A stretch of 64,000 bases of DNA from Verrucomicrobiota bacterium (lineage in GTDB: Bacteria > Verrucomicrobiota > Lentisphaeria > JABSQK01 > JAJFLO01): the NCBI GenBank assembly GCA_021772615.1, contig JAJFLQ010000040.1, positions 124,001 to 188,000 on the forward strand. Direction: 5' to 3'. The position numbers and the translations under genes were made by a program. Shown here one piece after another: positions 1 through 8,908 of the stretch (positions within the stretch are counted from its first letter, which is position 1; every line of letters starts with the position of its first letter). The notes beneath the pieces were generated by a model. The model ran no database searches and had not been told where the DNA came from. It saw nothing but the letters and a program-made list of their open reading frames with translations.

Positions 1-716
1 TTCTGCTGCAACATGAGCGACATGGCGCGGACATAATCACGGGAGTGACCCCAGTCGCGTTCGGCATCGATATTGCCTAATTCCAGTTTGTCTTTCAAAC
101 CATATTTTATCATGGCCGCATGAGACGTGATTTTCCGTGTAACGAATTCAAAGCCGCGTCGCGGCGATTCGTGGTTATAAAGAATACCGCTGCAGGAGTA
201 GAGATTGTATGCATCCCGGTAGTTGCGGGTGAGGTGAAAGCCGGCTACCTTCGATATGCCGTAGCTCGAACGGGGATTGAACGGTGTCGACTCATCCTGC
301 GGGGACGTCGCGGCTTTCCCGAACATTTCGCTGGACCCAGCGTAGTAAAATCGAGCGTTAGGAACGATTTCCTTGAACGTAGAAAGAACGTGATGCGTGC
401 CATTGATATTCGTGTTAATGATCGAATATTCGTCCTCAAAGCTGTAGCTGACATAGCTTTGAGCAGCGAGGTGATAGACCTCATCCGGCTGGACGCGACT
501 GAAAATATTATACAGGCTGGGATAGCTGTCGATTGATCCCGGCAACAGATGCACATGATCACAGATGTGTCGGATACGTTTTAGGCGATTTGTCGGATCC
601 TCAATGGTGATCTGTCGGACCACGCCGTAAACGTCATAACCGTTCTCGAGGAGCAGCTCGGCAAGATAGCTGCCGTCTTGCCCGGTGATTCCTGTAATAA
701 GCGCCTTTTTCACCAT
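1..716 (-). CDS. gmd: GDP-mannose 4,6-dehydratase, C-terminus runs off the window (partial)
   Basis: Reverse-strand translation from ATG at 716: MVKKALITGITGQDGSYLAELLLENGYDVYGVVRQ...YHLAAQSYVSYSFEDE...YYAGSSEMFGKA...PRSSYGISKVAGFHLTRNYRDAYNLYSCSGILYNHESPRRGFEFVTRKIT...GNIDAERDWGHSRDYVRAM; classic GMD motifs. Not in the ORF track because it is open at the window edge. Confidence 0.95.
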   Translation of the reverse strand, partial: MVKKALITGITGQDGSYLAELLLENGYDVYGVVRQITIEDPTNRLKRIRHICDHVHLLPGSIDSYPSLYNIFSRVQPDEVYHLAAQSYVSYSFEDEYSIINTNINGTHHVLSTFKEIVPNARFYYAGSSEMFGKAATSPQDESTPFNPRSSYGISKVAGFHLTRNYRDAYNLYSCSGILYNHESPRRGFEFVTRKITSHAAMIKYGLKDKLELGNIDAERDWGHSRDYVRAMSLMLQQ

Positions 717-727
717 TCAGACGCCGT

Positions 728-3700
728 TCACTCGCTGGCTGGATCCATGTAAAATATCAATGCAGCGCCCACGGCGATCTGGTCGTCCGCCGTCAACACG
801 GATTCCTTGACCTTCACGCCATTCAGGTACGTTCCGTTGGTGCTTCCCATATCGACAACGTGGTAGCGATCGTCCTTATACGTGATTTTGGTATGGCATC
901 GCGATACGCTATTGAGCAATATGCAGAGATCGCTGTCCGGTGAGCGCCCTATCAGCACGTCTTTCTTTTCAAGATCAATCTGTCGGGAGTCCGCGTCCGA
1001 CACGATCACAATCAGATACGGTGAAGTCGCCGCCGTCTCGTCCCCGGTGCCACCGGCCGTGTCATTGTTCGTTCCCCGCATCAGCTCGACTATCGGTGGT
1101 TTCTTGTTGAGCGTCGATTTCGGCTTCGACGCCTTATCCTGAACGACAGTAAGGCTGGTTAGCAAGTCGTTTGGCTGAGTCCGTATCTTGATGTTGTAGT
1201 CATCCTTGCCGCGCGACGCGTCGGCCTTGGGCGTCTCAGAACGTTCGTAGTAAAACAGCGTAGCGTCTGCGATGTCGATTCGATCGTTCTGTGATAACGT
1301 GCACGTGTCAATTTTTATGCCGTTGACATAGGTGCCGTTGGTGCTGTCCAGATCCTGAATGTGATAACGCCCGTCTTTTAAGAAGATTACAGCATGCCTG
1401 CGTGACACGTTTTCAACGGGAATCGGTATCTGGTTATCGTCTGACCGGCCCATGATCATATTTTCTCGGGTCATGTCGATCCTCTTGATGCCGAGGCCGC
1501 CGAAGTCCGCGTAAAGGTAAGCGTCCATCGTCGGTGCCGAACCGTCGGCGTCTGAATCTATGTCGAACGCCTCCAGGTCCGGCGCGTCCGTATTCTTGGA
1601 TATCGCGCCTGCAGTCAACCGTCTGAACTTTTCGTTGTTTTTGTCGAATGCGACGGTGCCGGTAAAGGCCTCGGGATCACCTTCCGGTTGTGACGCTTCC
1701 GATGAAGCAGACGTTTCGGCTACGTCCTCGGCGGTTGGTTCCGCCATGACCTGACGCATGTAACTCGCCAGCGGCCCGCCGCCCGTTGCTGCGTCGGTTT
1801 TGGATTCAGTAGTCTTTTCGTCCTTGGCACTCTCGCCGACTGGCCGCAGATTAAATGGCTTACCGGGGGAGGCAAGATTCAAGTTCTTGAGACGGCCGGG
1901 TTTTCCGGTGTCGGCATTCAATTTCGCTTTTTCCGCTAGTTTCGCTTTAAGCTTTGAGTTCAGGTCCGGCATAGGCTCTTCGGATTCCCGGCTGCTATCT
2001 GTCGGTATATCATCGTTTTCTAGGTCACTACGACCCATCCTGGTAGGGACGTAATTTGAGACTATATCTCGTGGGTCTTTAGATTCAAATATTTCCAGTC
2101 TGCTCACATCGCCGTAGCTTTCTTCAGGATCATCTACCTTGAACGATAGCTTCGTGTCTTCCGAATCGTCATCGTCCATTCCCTGCGTTTCACCAGGGGG
2201 CCAGGGAGGCGCAGAGCCGTCGTCAGCCACAGCTTCGGCCTCAGCAGTGGAATCGTACGGTTCGCAATCGTCATCCTTGCTTCCCGTCGCGGGTGCTACG
2301 TCGTGCTCGCACGTCGTATCCGCTGTGATGTCCGCATCGGTGCGTGTAGTGTCTTCAGTCGACTCGATATCTTCGTCTGTGCGATGGCTTTGCGCTTCGT
2401 CGGGTGCAGTTTCCGACTTGACGTCTGGAGGATTTTCAGCATCGGTGTCGTCTGTTTTGTCACCATTCAGGATGTCGAGTTCGACGCCCTCGATTTCCGT
2501 TTTTTCCGTAATTGAATGGCTTGGTTCGCGATCGTCATTCTTGCTTGCCTCGTCGGGTGCTTCGTCTTGCTCGCACGTCGTATCCGCTGTGATGTCTGCG
2601 CCGGTGCGTGTAGTGTCTTCGGTCGACTCGATATCTTCGTCTGTGCGATCGCTTTGCGCTTCAGCGGGTGCAGTCTCCGACTTGACGCCATGAGGATCTT
2701 CAGCATTGGCGTCATCTGTTTTGTCACCATTCAGGATGTCGAGTTCGACGCCCTCGATTTCCGTTTTTTCTGCAATTGAATGGCTTGGTTCGCGATCGTC
2801 ATCCTTGCTTGCCTCGTCGGGTGCTCCGTTTTGCTCGCATGTCGTATCCGCTGTGATGTCTGCGCCGGCGCGTGTAGTGTCTTCGGTCGACTCGACATCT
2901 TCGTTTGTGCGATCACTTTGCGCTTCAGCGGGTGCGGTATCCAACTTGACGTCTGGAGGATCTTCAGCATCGGCGTCGATCGGTTTGTTTGCATTCAATG
3001 TGTCGTGGTCGTCCCTTTCGTTTTCCGACGTATTCTTAATCCCGTTTGTCGGCTTTGAGTCGGCTGTGCTGTGGGGCTCGGTGAGCGGTCCGACTATGCC
3101 CACAACGGTCGTCACTGCTGGGACTGCGTTCCCCTTGACAACGCGTGCGGCTTCCACAGCGTTGTCATGCCGGCGTATTATGGAATTTTCGTCACTCTCG
3201 TCGTCATCGGGCCCATCATCGTATTCGGCGGATGTCTCCGCTTCCGCTTCCGCTTCCGCTTCCGCTTCCGCTTCCGCTTCCGCTTCCGCTTCCGCTTCCG
3301 CTTCCGCTTCCGCTTCCGCTTCCGCTTCCGCTTCCGCTTCCGCTTCCGCTTCCGCGAATCGTGGCGCCGACAGCGCCACACCTGTAAAGAACGAAACCAG
3401 ACAGTTAATTGAAGGATCACCAAAGATTTGGCCGGATACGACAAAACTCCCGCAGTTGCCGAAGAATATGGCGATTAATCCGGCATAACAAACGTCCTGA
3501 TCAAGATCAAGTTCGAGCAGTCGGGTATTGTCGATCAGTTTTCGCACTAAATTGTACAGAACGGCAAGGAAACCAATCAGACCGAATAGGCCGACCTCAG
3601 CTGTAATTCTACTGATGCCGCCTTCCTGCCAAAGATACGGCCGTTCGACAGCCACGTGCTGTGTACCTTGTGTGGCCATTCCAAGGCCGTGGCCGAATAA

Positions 3701-4720
3701 GCCGGCGCCTTGTTGCAATGTAACGACGACCGATTCAAATCCATGACCGTATACGCGGTCCCAAATTTCGGCTGTGTCCGTGAAGTAGTACGTAGCAAAA
3801 CCCTCATCGATACCAAGGGTTTCATACAGCCTATAGCCCATCATTAGAACAATCGCCGGGAGTGCGACCAGCTTAACAACCATTCGGCCCACTTTGGGAT
3901 GGCGGCGCCAGTAGATCCACATCATCACCAAACCGAAGATCGGTAGCATCATGATCATCTTTCGTCGTCCACACAACATTACGCCAATGCTTCCCCAACC
4001 CGCACAAAGCATCCAGACGAGTCTATAAAATCCGCGATGCCGAACAGAGAGCGTGATGGCTAACATAATCATGAGTACAGAGTACCAACCCATGATGTCC
4101 GGACTTCGGAAAAATCCTGACGTTGGGTTCAACAAGTAGCCGTCACGATAGCGCACCCATTTCATTCCCAGTGCACTGGTCCCCAGCGCGTCCCAATCAG
4201 GAAAGTAATCGAGATGTTCCATCACCACGCCTGGTATGGTGATTGATATGATCACACAATAGAATGTGACCAGGCGTACAATATCCCGATCATCCCGCGG
4301 ATAATTGAACCCCAGGACGAGTCCGAAGAATGGGCAGGAGTATGCGAACAGGCCGATTAAGGTTATCTGCCACGAACCGGCGCTATAGGTGGCCGACGTG
4401 ACCGCTGCCGGGGTCACTAGTGCCGCGAGGATCCACAGGCCGCGTACGACGCGGCGATTGTGCGTACGGAATGCCGGCAGGAATTCGCGCCGATTTGTGA
4501 CCAGATAAACGATCATCGTCGTCCAGATTGGGACGCACATGAGGACGAAATATGCCGGTGTCCCAGGCGTTATCTTGCGAATCGGATCTTGGATCGCAGC
4601 GATGACAATAATGAAGAAGCACCCCATTCGCCAATTCCTGAATGTGAGGAAGACGCCAAGGACAACGATACTGACAAGATATATTGACGCTGATGATGTT
4701 AGCACGTTTCTTTTTTCCAA
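728..4720 (-). CDS. Wzy/O-antigen ligase-like polysaccharide polymerase fused to a long acidic repeat linker and two C-terminal FHA domains
   Basis: 1330 aa. About 450 aa of hydrophobic segments with O-antigen-ligase-like GLFGHGLGMATQ...EGGISRITAEVGLFGLIGF; then (AE)n; then 88-aa acidic/Thr-rich repeats; then two FHA cores (GRSDDNQIPIPVENVSRRHAVIF...DLDSTNGTYVNG and GRSPDSDLCILLNSVSRCHTKIT...DMGSTNGTYLNG). Confidence 0.88.
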   Translation of the reverse strand: MEKRNVLTSSASIYLVSIVVLGVFLTFRNWRMGCFFIIVIAAIQDPIRKITPGTPAYFVLMCVPIWTTMIVYLVTNRREFLPAFRTHNRRVVRGLWILAALVTPAAVTSATYSAGSWQITLIGLFAYSCPFFGLVLGFNYPRDDRDIVRLVTFYCVIISITIPGVVMEHLDYFPDWDALGTSALGMKWVRYRDGYLLNPTSGFFRSPDIMGWYSVLMIMLAITLSVRHRGFYRLVWMLCAGWGSIGVMLCGRRKMIMMLPIFGLVMMWIYWRRHPKVGRMVVKLVALPAIVLMMGYRLYETLGIDEGFATYYFTDTAEIWDRVYGHGFESVVVTLQQGAGLFGHGLGMATQGTQHVAVERPYLWQEGGISRITAEVGLFGLIGFLAVLYNLVRKLIDNTRLLELDLDQDVCYAGLIAIFFGNCGSFVVSGQIFGDPSINCLVSFFTGVALSAPRFAEAEAEAEAEAEAEAEAEAEAEAEAEAEAEAEAEAEAEAETSAEYDDGPDDDESDENSIIRRHDNAVEAARVVKGNAVPAVTTVVGIVGPLTEPHSTADSKPTNGIKNTSENERDDHDTLNANKPIDADAEDPPDVKLDTAPAEAQSDRTNEDVESTEDTTRAGADITADTTCEQNGAPDEASKDDDREPSHSIAEKTEIEGVELDILNGDKTDDANAEDPHGVKSETAPAEAQSDRTDEDIESTEDTTRTGADITADTTCEQDEAPDEASKNDDREPSHSITEKTEIEGVELDILNGDKTDDTDAENPPDVKSETAPDEAQSHRTDEDIESTEDTTRTDADITADTTCEHDVAPATGSKDDDCEPYDSTAEAEAVADDGSAPPWPPGETQGMDDDDSEDTKLSFKVDDPEESYGDVSRLEIFESKDPRDIVSNYVPTRMGRSDLENDDIPTDSSRESEEPMPDLNSKLKAKLAEKAKLNADTGKPGRLKNLNLASPGKPFNLRPVGESAKDEKTTESKTDAATGGGPLASYMRQVMAEPTAEDVAETSASSEASQPEGDPEAFTGTVAFDKNNEKFRRLTAGAISKNTDAPDLEAFDIDSDADGSAPTMDAYLYADFGGLGIKRIDMTRENMIMGRSDDNQIPIPVENVSRRHAVIFLKDGRYHIQDLDSTNGTYVNGIKIDTCTLSQNDRIDIADATLFYYERSETPKADASRGKDDYNIKIRTQPNDLLTSLTVVQDKASKPKSTLNKKPPIVELMRGTNNDTAGGTGDETAATSPYLIVIVSDADSRQIDLEKKDVLIGRSPDSDLCILLNSVSRCHTKITYKDDRYHVVDMGSTNGTYLNGVKVKESVLTADDQIAVGAALIFYMDPASE
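2203..2994 (-). repeat. Three tandem 264-bp (88-aa) intragenic repeats; third copy diverged
   Basis: Protein repeats ...AEDPxDVKxxTAPAEAQSxRTxEDxESTEDTTRxxADITADTTCEQxxAPDEASKxDDREPSHSIxEKTEIEGVELDILNGDKTDD...; spurious ORFs on both strands recur with exactly 264-bp spacing (2467..2730 and 2731..2994; 2516..2779 then 2780..). Outer boundaries approximate. Confidence 0.9.
3241..3354. repeat. Perfect hexanucleotide microsatellite (CTTCCG)19, encoding (Ala-Glu)n on the minus strand
   Basis: Counted directly: 114 bp of uninterrupted cttccg units, with a near-copy (tctccg) at 3235-3240. Confidence 0.97.
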
Positions 4721-4783
4721 AGACTGGTGGCTTCTGCGTCTTGTACTAGATGCGGGCTCGCCCGTTGCGGTTCGTTTCCGCAG

Positions 4784-5728
4784 TCATGGTCGCAGGGCAC
4801 ATTGATCGCTCGTGATCAGGCGGGGACCGTCGCGTTCGAGCTGGATAGCCCAAATCACGGCTCGTAATTCACCTGTTAGTTTGACAGGTATCCACCACGG
4901 ATGCCGCAAATGAAAACGCGTGCAAACTTCCCGCAATGCACGTTTGAACAGATAGCGCGCTGCCTCGCCGGACGAGCCTTGATTTAATGCGTAATAATAA
5001 TCGCCCACTCCGTGTGCCGGGGATGCTGAGGTCAAATGGTGGCCGTGCATGCGCGTGCCTCCAGAGGATGCACGAAGATGATGTATTGACGCCGCCGGAT
5101 GGTATTGAATGCGGCCACCGGACCGACATAGACGTTTGGCGAATTCGGTTTCAAATCGATACGCAGAACCCTTGAAATTCTCATCAAATCCTCCGATTGA
5201 CAATGCCTTCTCGCGTCGGACCGAAAGATTTCCGGCCATTACGTTCTCCGTATATTGCGCCATTGTTGAATTGAATGGAAAAGAAAGGAACGCTTCGATG
5301 CCGGTTTGTAATCCATCGTACTTAACGTCTGTAGGACGATCGCCCGGCTGCAGGACTTGTCCCGTCACTGCCCATATGTCCGGATCGTTAAACGTGTCGG
5401 CATGGGCATTGATTAGCCCGACCGACGGGACTATATCGTCGTCCAGGAATAGCAATAGCGGGTACTGCGCCTCGACCAGGGCGGTATTCATCGCTCTGGT
5501 GATCGAAGGCTGCGGAAGGTTGATGAGTCGGATTTGGCCGGACTCATTCAAATCCGCCAGCCGTCGGCCGCAATCCGGGTCGTGGTCCAGTGTTTGATCA
5601 ATCACCAGTATCTCGCCTGCCGTCGGCTGCAGATCAAGCAGATGCCCAAGCGTATCGAGCAATACTTGATCGCGGCCAAACGTCGGGACGGCCACGGAGA
5701 TCGGGACAGGGTACGTTTGACCTGTCAT
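4784..5728 (-). CDS. Family 2 glycosyltransferase
   Basis: ISVAVPTFGRDQVLLDTL...GEILVIDQT...SITRAMNTALVEAQYPLLLFLDDDI; GT-A fold with DDD. Start chosen at MTGQTYPVP (ATG at 5728); the tracked ORF extends to 5800 through the poly-C tract. Confidence 0.88.
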   Translation of the reverse strand: MTGQTYPVPISVAVPTFGRDQVLLDTLGHLLDLQPTAGEILVIDQTLDHDPDCGRRLADLNESGQIRLINLPQPSITRAMNTALVEAQYPLLLFLDDDIVPSVGLINAHADTFNDPDIWAVTGQVLQPGDRPTDVKYDGLQTGIEAFLSFPFNSTMAQYTENVMAGNLSVRREKALSIGGFDENFKGSAYRFETEFAKRLCRSGGRIQYHPAASIHHLRASSGGTRMHGHHLTSASPAHGVGDYYYALNQGSSGEAARYLFKRALREVCTRFHLRHPWWIPVKLTGELRAVIWAIQLERDGPRLITSDQCALRP

Positions 5729-5733
5729 GTCGC

Positions 5734-6699
5734 TTATTGCGGGGGGGGGGCAGCGCGTTCTCGCCGGAATTTTACCAGGCTGGCGACTAAACGGGCCCAC
5801 GCTCGAAAGTGGCAGGGGTTCATTTTAATCGCTTTGAGAAAGTATTTAGTAGCACGTTGATCATCACGACAGCGAAGGTTGGCGCCAATAAAATAGTACA
5901 TCATTGCGAGACGGCGCCTGTGTCCAGGACGGTTCTGTCCTCCGGCCACTACGGCGTCTTTGATTTCTGCCGCCTTTGCCAGATACGGCGCCTCCGACTC
6001 GCCCTTTAGCCGTGCCGCCAGACAGAGTGCGCCGATATCGCCAAATTGGCTTTGAAAATCGACTTCGTCGCTGGAAATAGAATCCACACGACACCGATAG
6101 TGATACAGGAATGCCTGCTCGAATGCAAGTTTTCCGTGTTGTACCAGCCGCAACCACAAATCCCGATCCTGAGCATAGTAAAACTGCTCGCGATAGCCTT
6201 TCGCCTGGTCGTACGCGCTCTTTCGAAACATCACGGAACCATGCGGCGGGCCCTTCTGTTCTTCCATCAGCTGCCGGGACGCTTCGTCCGGGTCCGCAGA
6301 GCGCACCACATCGTTTAAAACCTCATCGTTGGGACCGATGATACGGCAAAGGGAGGATACGAAGGCAAGACTTTTGTCTGCGTCGAGTCGTTGCGCCTGT
6401 CTGGCGAGGCGGCCGGGGCATGAGATATCGTCGGCGTCCTGACGTGCGATGTAACGACCTCGCGCGATCTTGCATCCATTGATCAGAGCCTTGGTAAGTC
6501 CGGTGTTTTGCTGTTTAATAAGCCTGATCCGGCTGTCGTGTTCTGCATACCGCGACAGCATTGCCGGCGAGTTATCGGTCGACCCGTCGTCTACGATCAC
6601 AAACTCAAATGGCACGCCTTCCTGGCTTAATATACTGGCGATCGATCTTTCCAGGTACTCGGCGTCGTTATAAACGCTCATAACTACGGATACAGTCAT
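5734..6699 (-). CDS. Family 2 glycosyltransferase
   Basis: MTVSVVMSVYNDAEYLERSIASILSQEGVPFEFVIVDDGSTDNS...ARGRYIARQDADDIS; canonical GT2. Ends ...RERAAPPPQ-stop, with the PPP encoded by the homopolymer tract. Confidence 0.93.
   Translation of the reverse strand: MTVSVVMSVYNDAEYLERSIASILSQEGVPFEFVIVDDGSTDNSPAMLSRYAEHDSRIRLIKQQNTGLTKALINGCKIARGRYIARQDADDISCPGRLARQAQRLDADKSLAFVSSLCRIIGPNDEVLNDVVRSADPDEASRQLMEEQKGPPHGSVMFRKSAYDQAKGYREQFYYAQDRDLWLRLVQHGKLAFEQAFLYHYRCRVDSISSDEVDFQSQFGDIGALCLAARLKGESEAPYLAKAAEIKDAVVAGGQNRPGHRRRLAMMYYFIGANLRCRDDQRATKYFLKAIKMNPCHFRAWARLVASLVKFRRERAAPPPQ
5741..5750. repeat. G10 homopolymer (C10 on the coding strand) at the junction of two glycosyltransferase ORFs
   Basis: Read directly: cgcttattgc gggggggggg cagcgc. 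Confidence 0.97.
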
Positions 6700-6750
6700 A
6701 TGTGTTTCGGCGGTTGGTCCCGTGCGATGAATTTTTCCAGCCTGTTGCAG

Positions 6751-7833
6751 TCAGCCGCGTCGTAGTATGCGACGCGTCAGCTTGCAGAAATTGCTTCTGA
6801 TCGTGGCGGTTCGCCATTGCACTTGTCTTAGTGGCAGGACGTCCTCAGTCCACAGAAATTTATACGGTTCTGTTCCGCCGCCCATATCAATGACGTGCCA
6901 ACCGTCTAATAGACCTTGCTGGATCAGTAACGCCAGATGAACCTTGCCGGGCGATTGTTTTGCGAACGCCACTTCGTATGTTGGCTTGTAGTAGTACAAT
7001 TTTTTTCTGTGCAGAAATCCGAAATGCCAGGATGCCGCTACGCCGCCTACCCTTACTACGGAAAAGTGAAGCATCCCGGTTGGCAATAACCGGGCAATGA
7101 GGCACCGGTAAAATTCAAGTGTTCCCGGACGCTCGAATAAATGACGTTGATTGGGAGTCGCCCATATTTTTCCGTACGCCTGGACCATCCGTACAAGCTC
7201 TGCCTTTGCGTCGTCAGTCTCTGTCGTCCCGTAGACGTATAGTTCTATCGGGCCCTTTTCCGACAAGCGCCGGAATTGCCGACGGACGTCGGTGCGATGT
7301 CCCGACGGCCGGCTTTGCAGATAGCTTTCGAAGGTATCATACGGTCGAAGATCAATGTATGGCGCGCAATCCCACGAATCTGGAACCGAGTCACGCGACG
7401 CAACATTCTCTGCGAGACGCAATATCGTCAGGCGATCAAACCACCGAATGTTTCGCTGAACCTCATTGCGGAAAGCCGACCAGAATCCATCCCAGTCCGG
7501 ACGTCTTCCATCTGCTGCCTGCAGGACCGGATGCTGATAGTCGAAATGCGGCTCACCGACGCCCGTAAGCCGGCGTTCAAATCCGTTTCTCCACGAGGAT
7601 GGGAACTGCCCGAACGTGATCAGACATCCTGCATCCGTGGATTCTCCCCGGCAATATACCGGGCGCGCGCCCATCGCGCGGCCTTTCGTTGTGAGCCAGC
7701 TTTCAACCACCGTGGGTTCGTTAAATACAGTGGCGTCGGGTGAGCTTGGCAGCAAAGCCTCCCACCACGTGCGAAGGTCGGCATCGCCGATGATATCAGC
7801 AGATGTCAGCCATTCAAACGTCCATTCAGGCAT
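6751..7833 (-). CDS. GNAT/FemAB-like acyl- or aminoacyltransferase (CelD/BioF2-like family)
   Basis: 360 aa; RPSGHRTDVRRQFRRL...ASWHFGFLHRKKLYYYKPTYEVAFAKQSPGKVHLALLIQQGLLDGWHVIDMGGGTEPYKFLW resembles the C-terminal GNAT_6 domain found in EPS loci. Confidence 0.75.
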   Translation of the reverse strand: MPEWTFEWLTSADIIGDADLRTWWEALLPSSPDATVFNEPTVVESWLTTKGRAMGARPVYCRGESTDAGCLITFGQFPSSWRNGFERRLTGVGEPHFDYQHPVLQAADGRRPDWDGFWSAFRNEVQRNIRWFDRLTILRLAENVASRDSVPDSWDCAPYIDLRPYDTFESYLQSRPSGHRTDVRRQFRRLSEKGPIELYVYGTTETDDAKAELVRMVQAYGKIWATPNQRHLFERPGTLEFYRCLIARLLPTGMLHFSVVRVGGVAASWHFGFLHRKKLYYYKPTYEVAFAKQSPGKVHLALLIQQGLLDGWHVIDMGGGTEPYKFLWTEDVLPLRQVQWRTATIRSNFCKLTRRILRRG

Positions 7834-7860
7834 TGTTATCGGTGATACTCAGAAAGCCGG

Positions 7861-8859
7861 TCATCGGGACGTCACGTGGTTTCTCACGATATACAGTGGG
7901 TACTCGCTGTCGACGCGTGGCAGGAGATACGGCGAGCATTCCGTCGTGATGCGGCAGGTCCTGGATGTGAGGCCGTATCTATAGCCATTTTCGGTCAAGT
8001 GATCGACAATATGAGGGTGTATGATGCCGTGTGGCACAGCGAAACCATCAGGCGGGCTGCCCAGCCTGGCGGCCAATGTGTCTCGCGAGGTTCTTATTTC
8101 TTCTTGCAGGTCCCCGGATGAGATTTCTGTTGTTTGCGGGTGGTGCCACCATCCGTGTGATACGATCTCAACGCCAGATTCGTGGAGCTGTTGCAGATCT
8201 GCCCAGTCGGCCAAGACAAAGCGTCCATCGTCGTGGAGTCGGGATAAGAATCTTTCCCGCCCCACAGCGTCGATAAGGGTCTCAATGTATTCGTGCCGTT
8301 GTTGCGATGTCACATCGTTGAACAGAATGTGGCGCAGTTCGGACAAAAGCGTCGACGGAGAGCCTGTCAAGTCGTCGGTATTGTTCTGATTACGGCAGGG
8401 ATGCGGCACGGAGTTTCGGGCGTGGCAGTAGAAGAGCAGGAACGCCAGTTCATTCGTCCAGACAGACCGGTCGCTTCCGATCAATCCGGCCGGAACGGTT
8501 AGCGCCCAGGGCAGATTGAGATCCGCCAGAATCGCCGCGCCGCGTCGGGCCTGGTTCCTGTATGCATCGTCGAGAGTGATCGCCAACCACCTTGGGTCAA
8601 GCTTGTCATTGTTTCTGACGGCCTCGACGATTCTCTGTAGAGGTACAATGTGATACTGGCGGCTAAAAAACTGGAGATGCCTGTGAAACACGTCCTCGTT
8701 GACGCAATATGCGTCAAGCACCGTCTCGGTATCACGATCAACAACGGCATGGTACAGCAGGATAATCGGTCCATTGGGACGGCGTTCTATAAGGCGCTGA
8801 AAACCCGTTGCCACCCTGAGGAACGAACCAATTTTGATCTTTGGACTGGTTTTATGCAC
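7861..8859 (-). CDS. Polysaccharide deacetylase (NodB-like)
   Basis: PIILLYHAVVDRD...RWLAITLDDAYRNQARRGAAILADLNLPWALTVPAGLIG...EIVSHGWWHHPQTTEIS; NodB motifs. Confidence 0.88.
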   Translation of the reverse strand: MHKTSPKIKIGSFLRVATGFQRLIERRPNGPIILLYHAVVDRDTETVLDAYCVNEDVFHRHLQFFSRQYHIVPLQRIVEAVRNNDKLDPRWLAITLDDAYRNQARRGAAILADLNLPWALTVPAGLIGSDRSVWTNELAFLLFYCHARNSVPHPCRNQNNTDDLTGSPSTLLSELRHILFNDVTSQQRHEYIETLIDAVGRERFLSRLHDDGRFVLADWADLQQLHESGVEIVSHGWWHHPQTTEISSGDLQEEIRTSRDTLAARLGSPPDGFAVPHGIIHPHIVDHLTENGYRYGLTSRTCRITTECSPYLLPRVDSEYPLYIVRNHVTSR

Positions 8860-8908
8860 CGTTTTCGAATATGTGGCGCTGCGGATTCGGCCGCAGCAAG
8901 GCTACCTG

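Noticed and set aside
120-562. Plus ORF 120..536 and minus ORF 245..562
   Set aside because: Both overlap the real minus-strand gmd frame, which is open from 716 to the window edge and has strong family motifs.
2139-3488. Long plus-strand ORFs (Ser-rich and poly-FR/LP) opposite the polymerase-FHA gene
   Set aside because: They mirror the minus-strand tandem repeats and stop-free hexamer tract; the minus frame encodes recognisable domains, so these are antisense artefacts.
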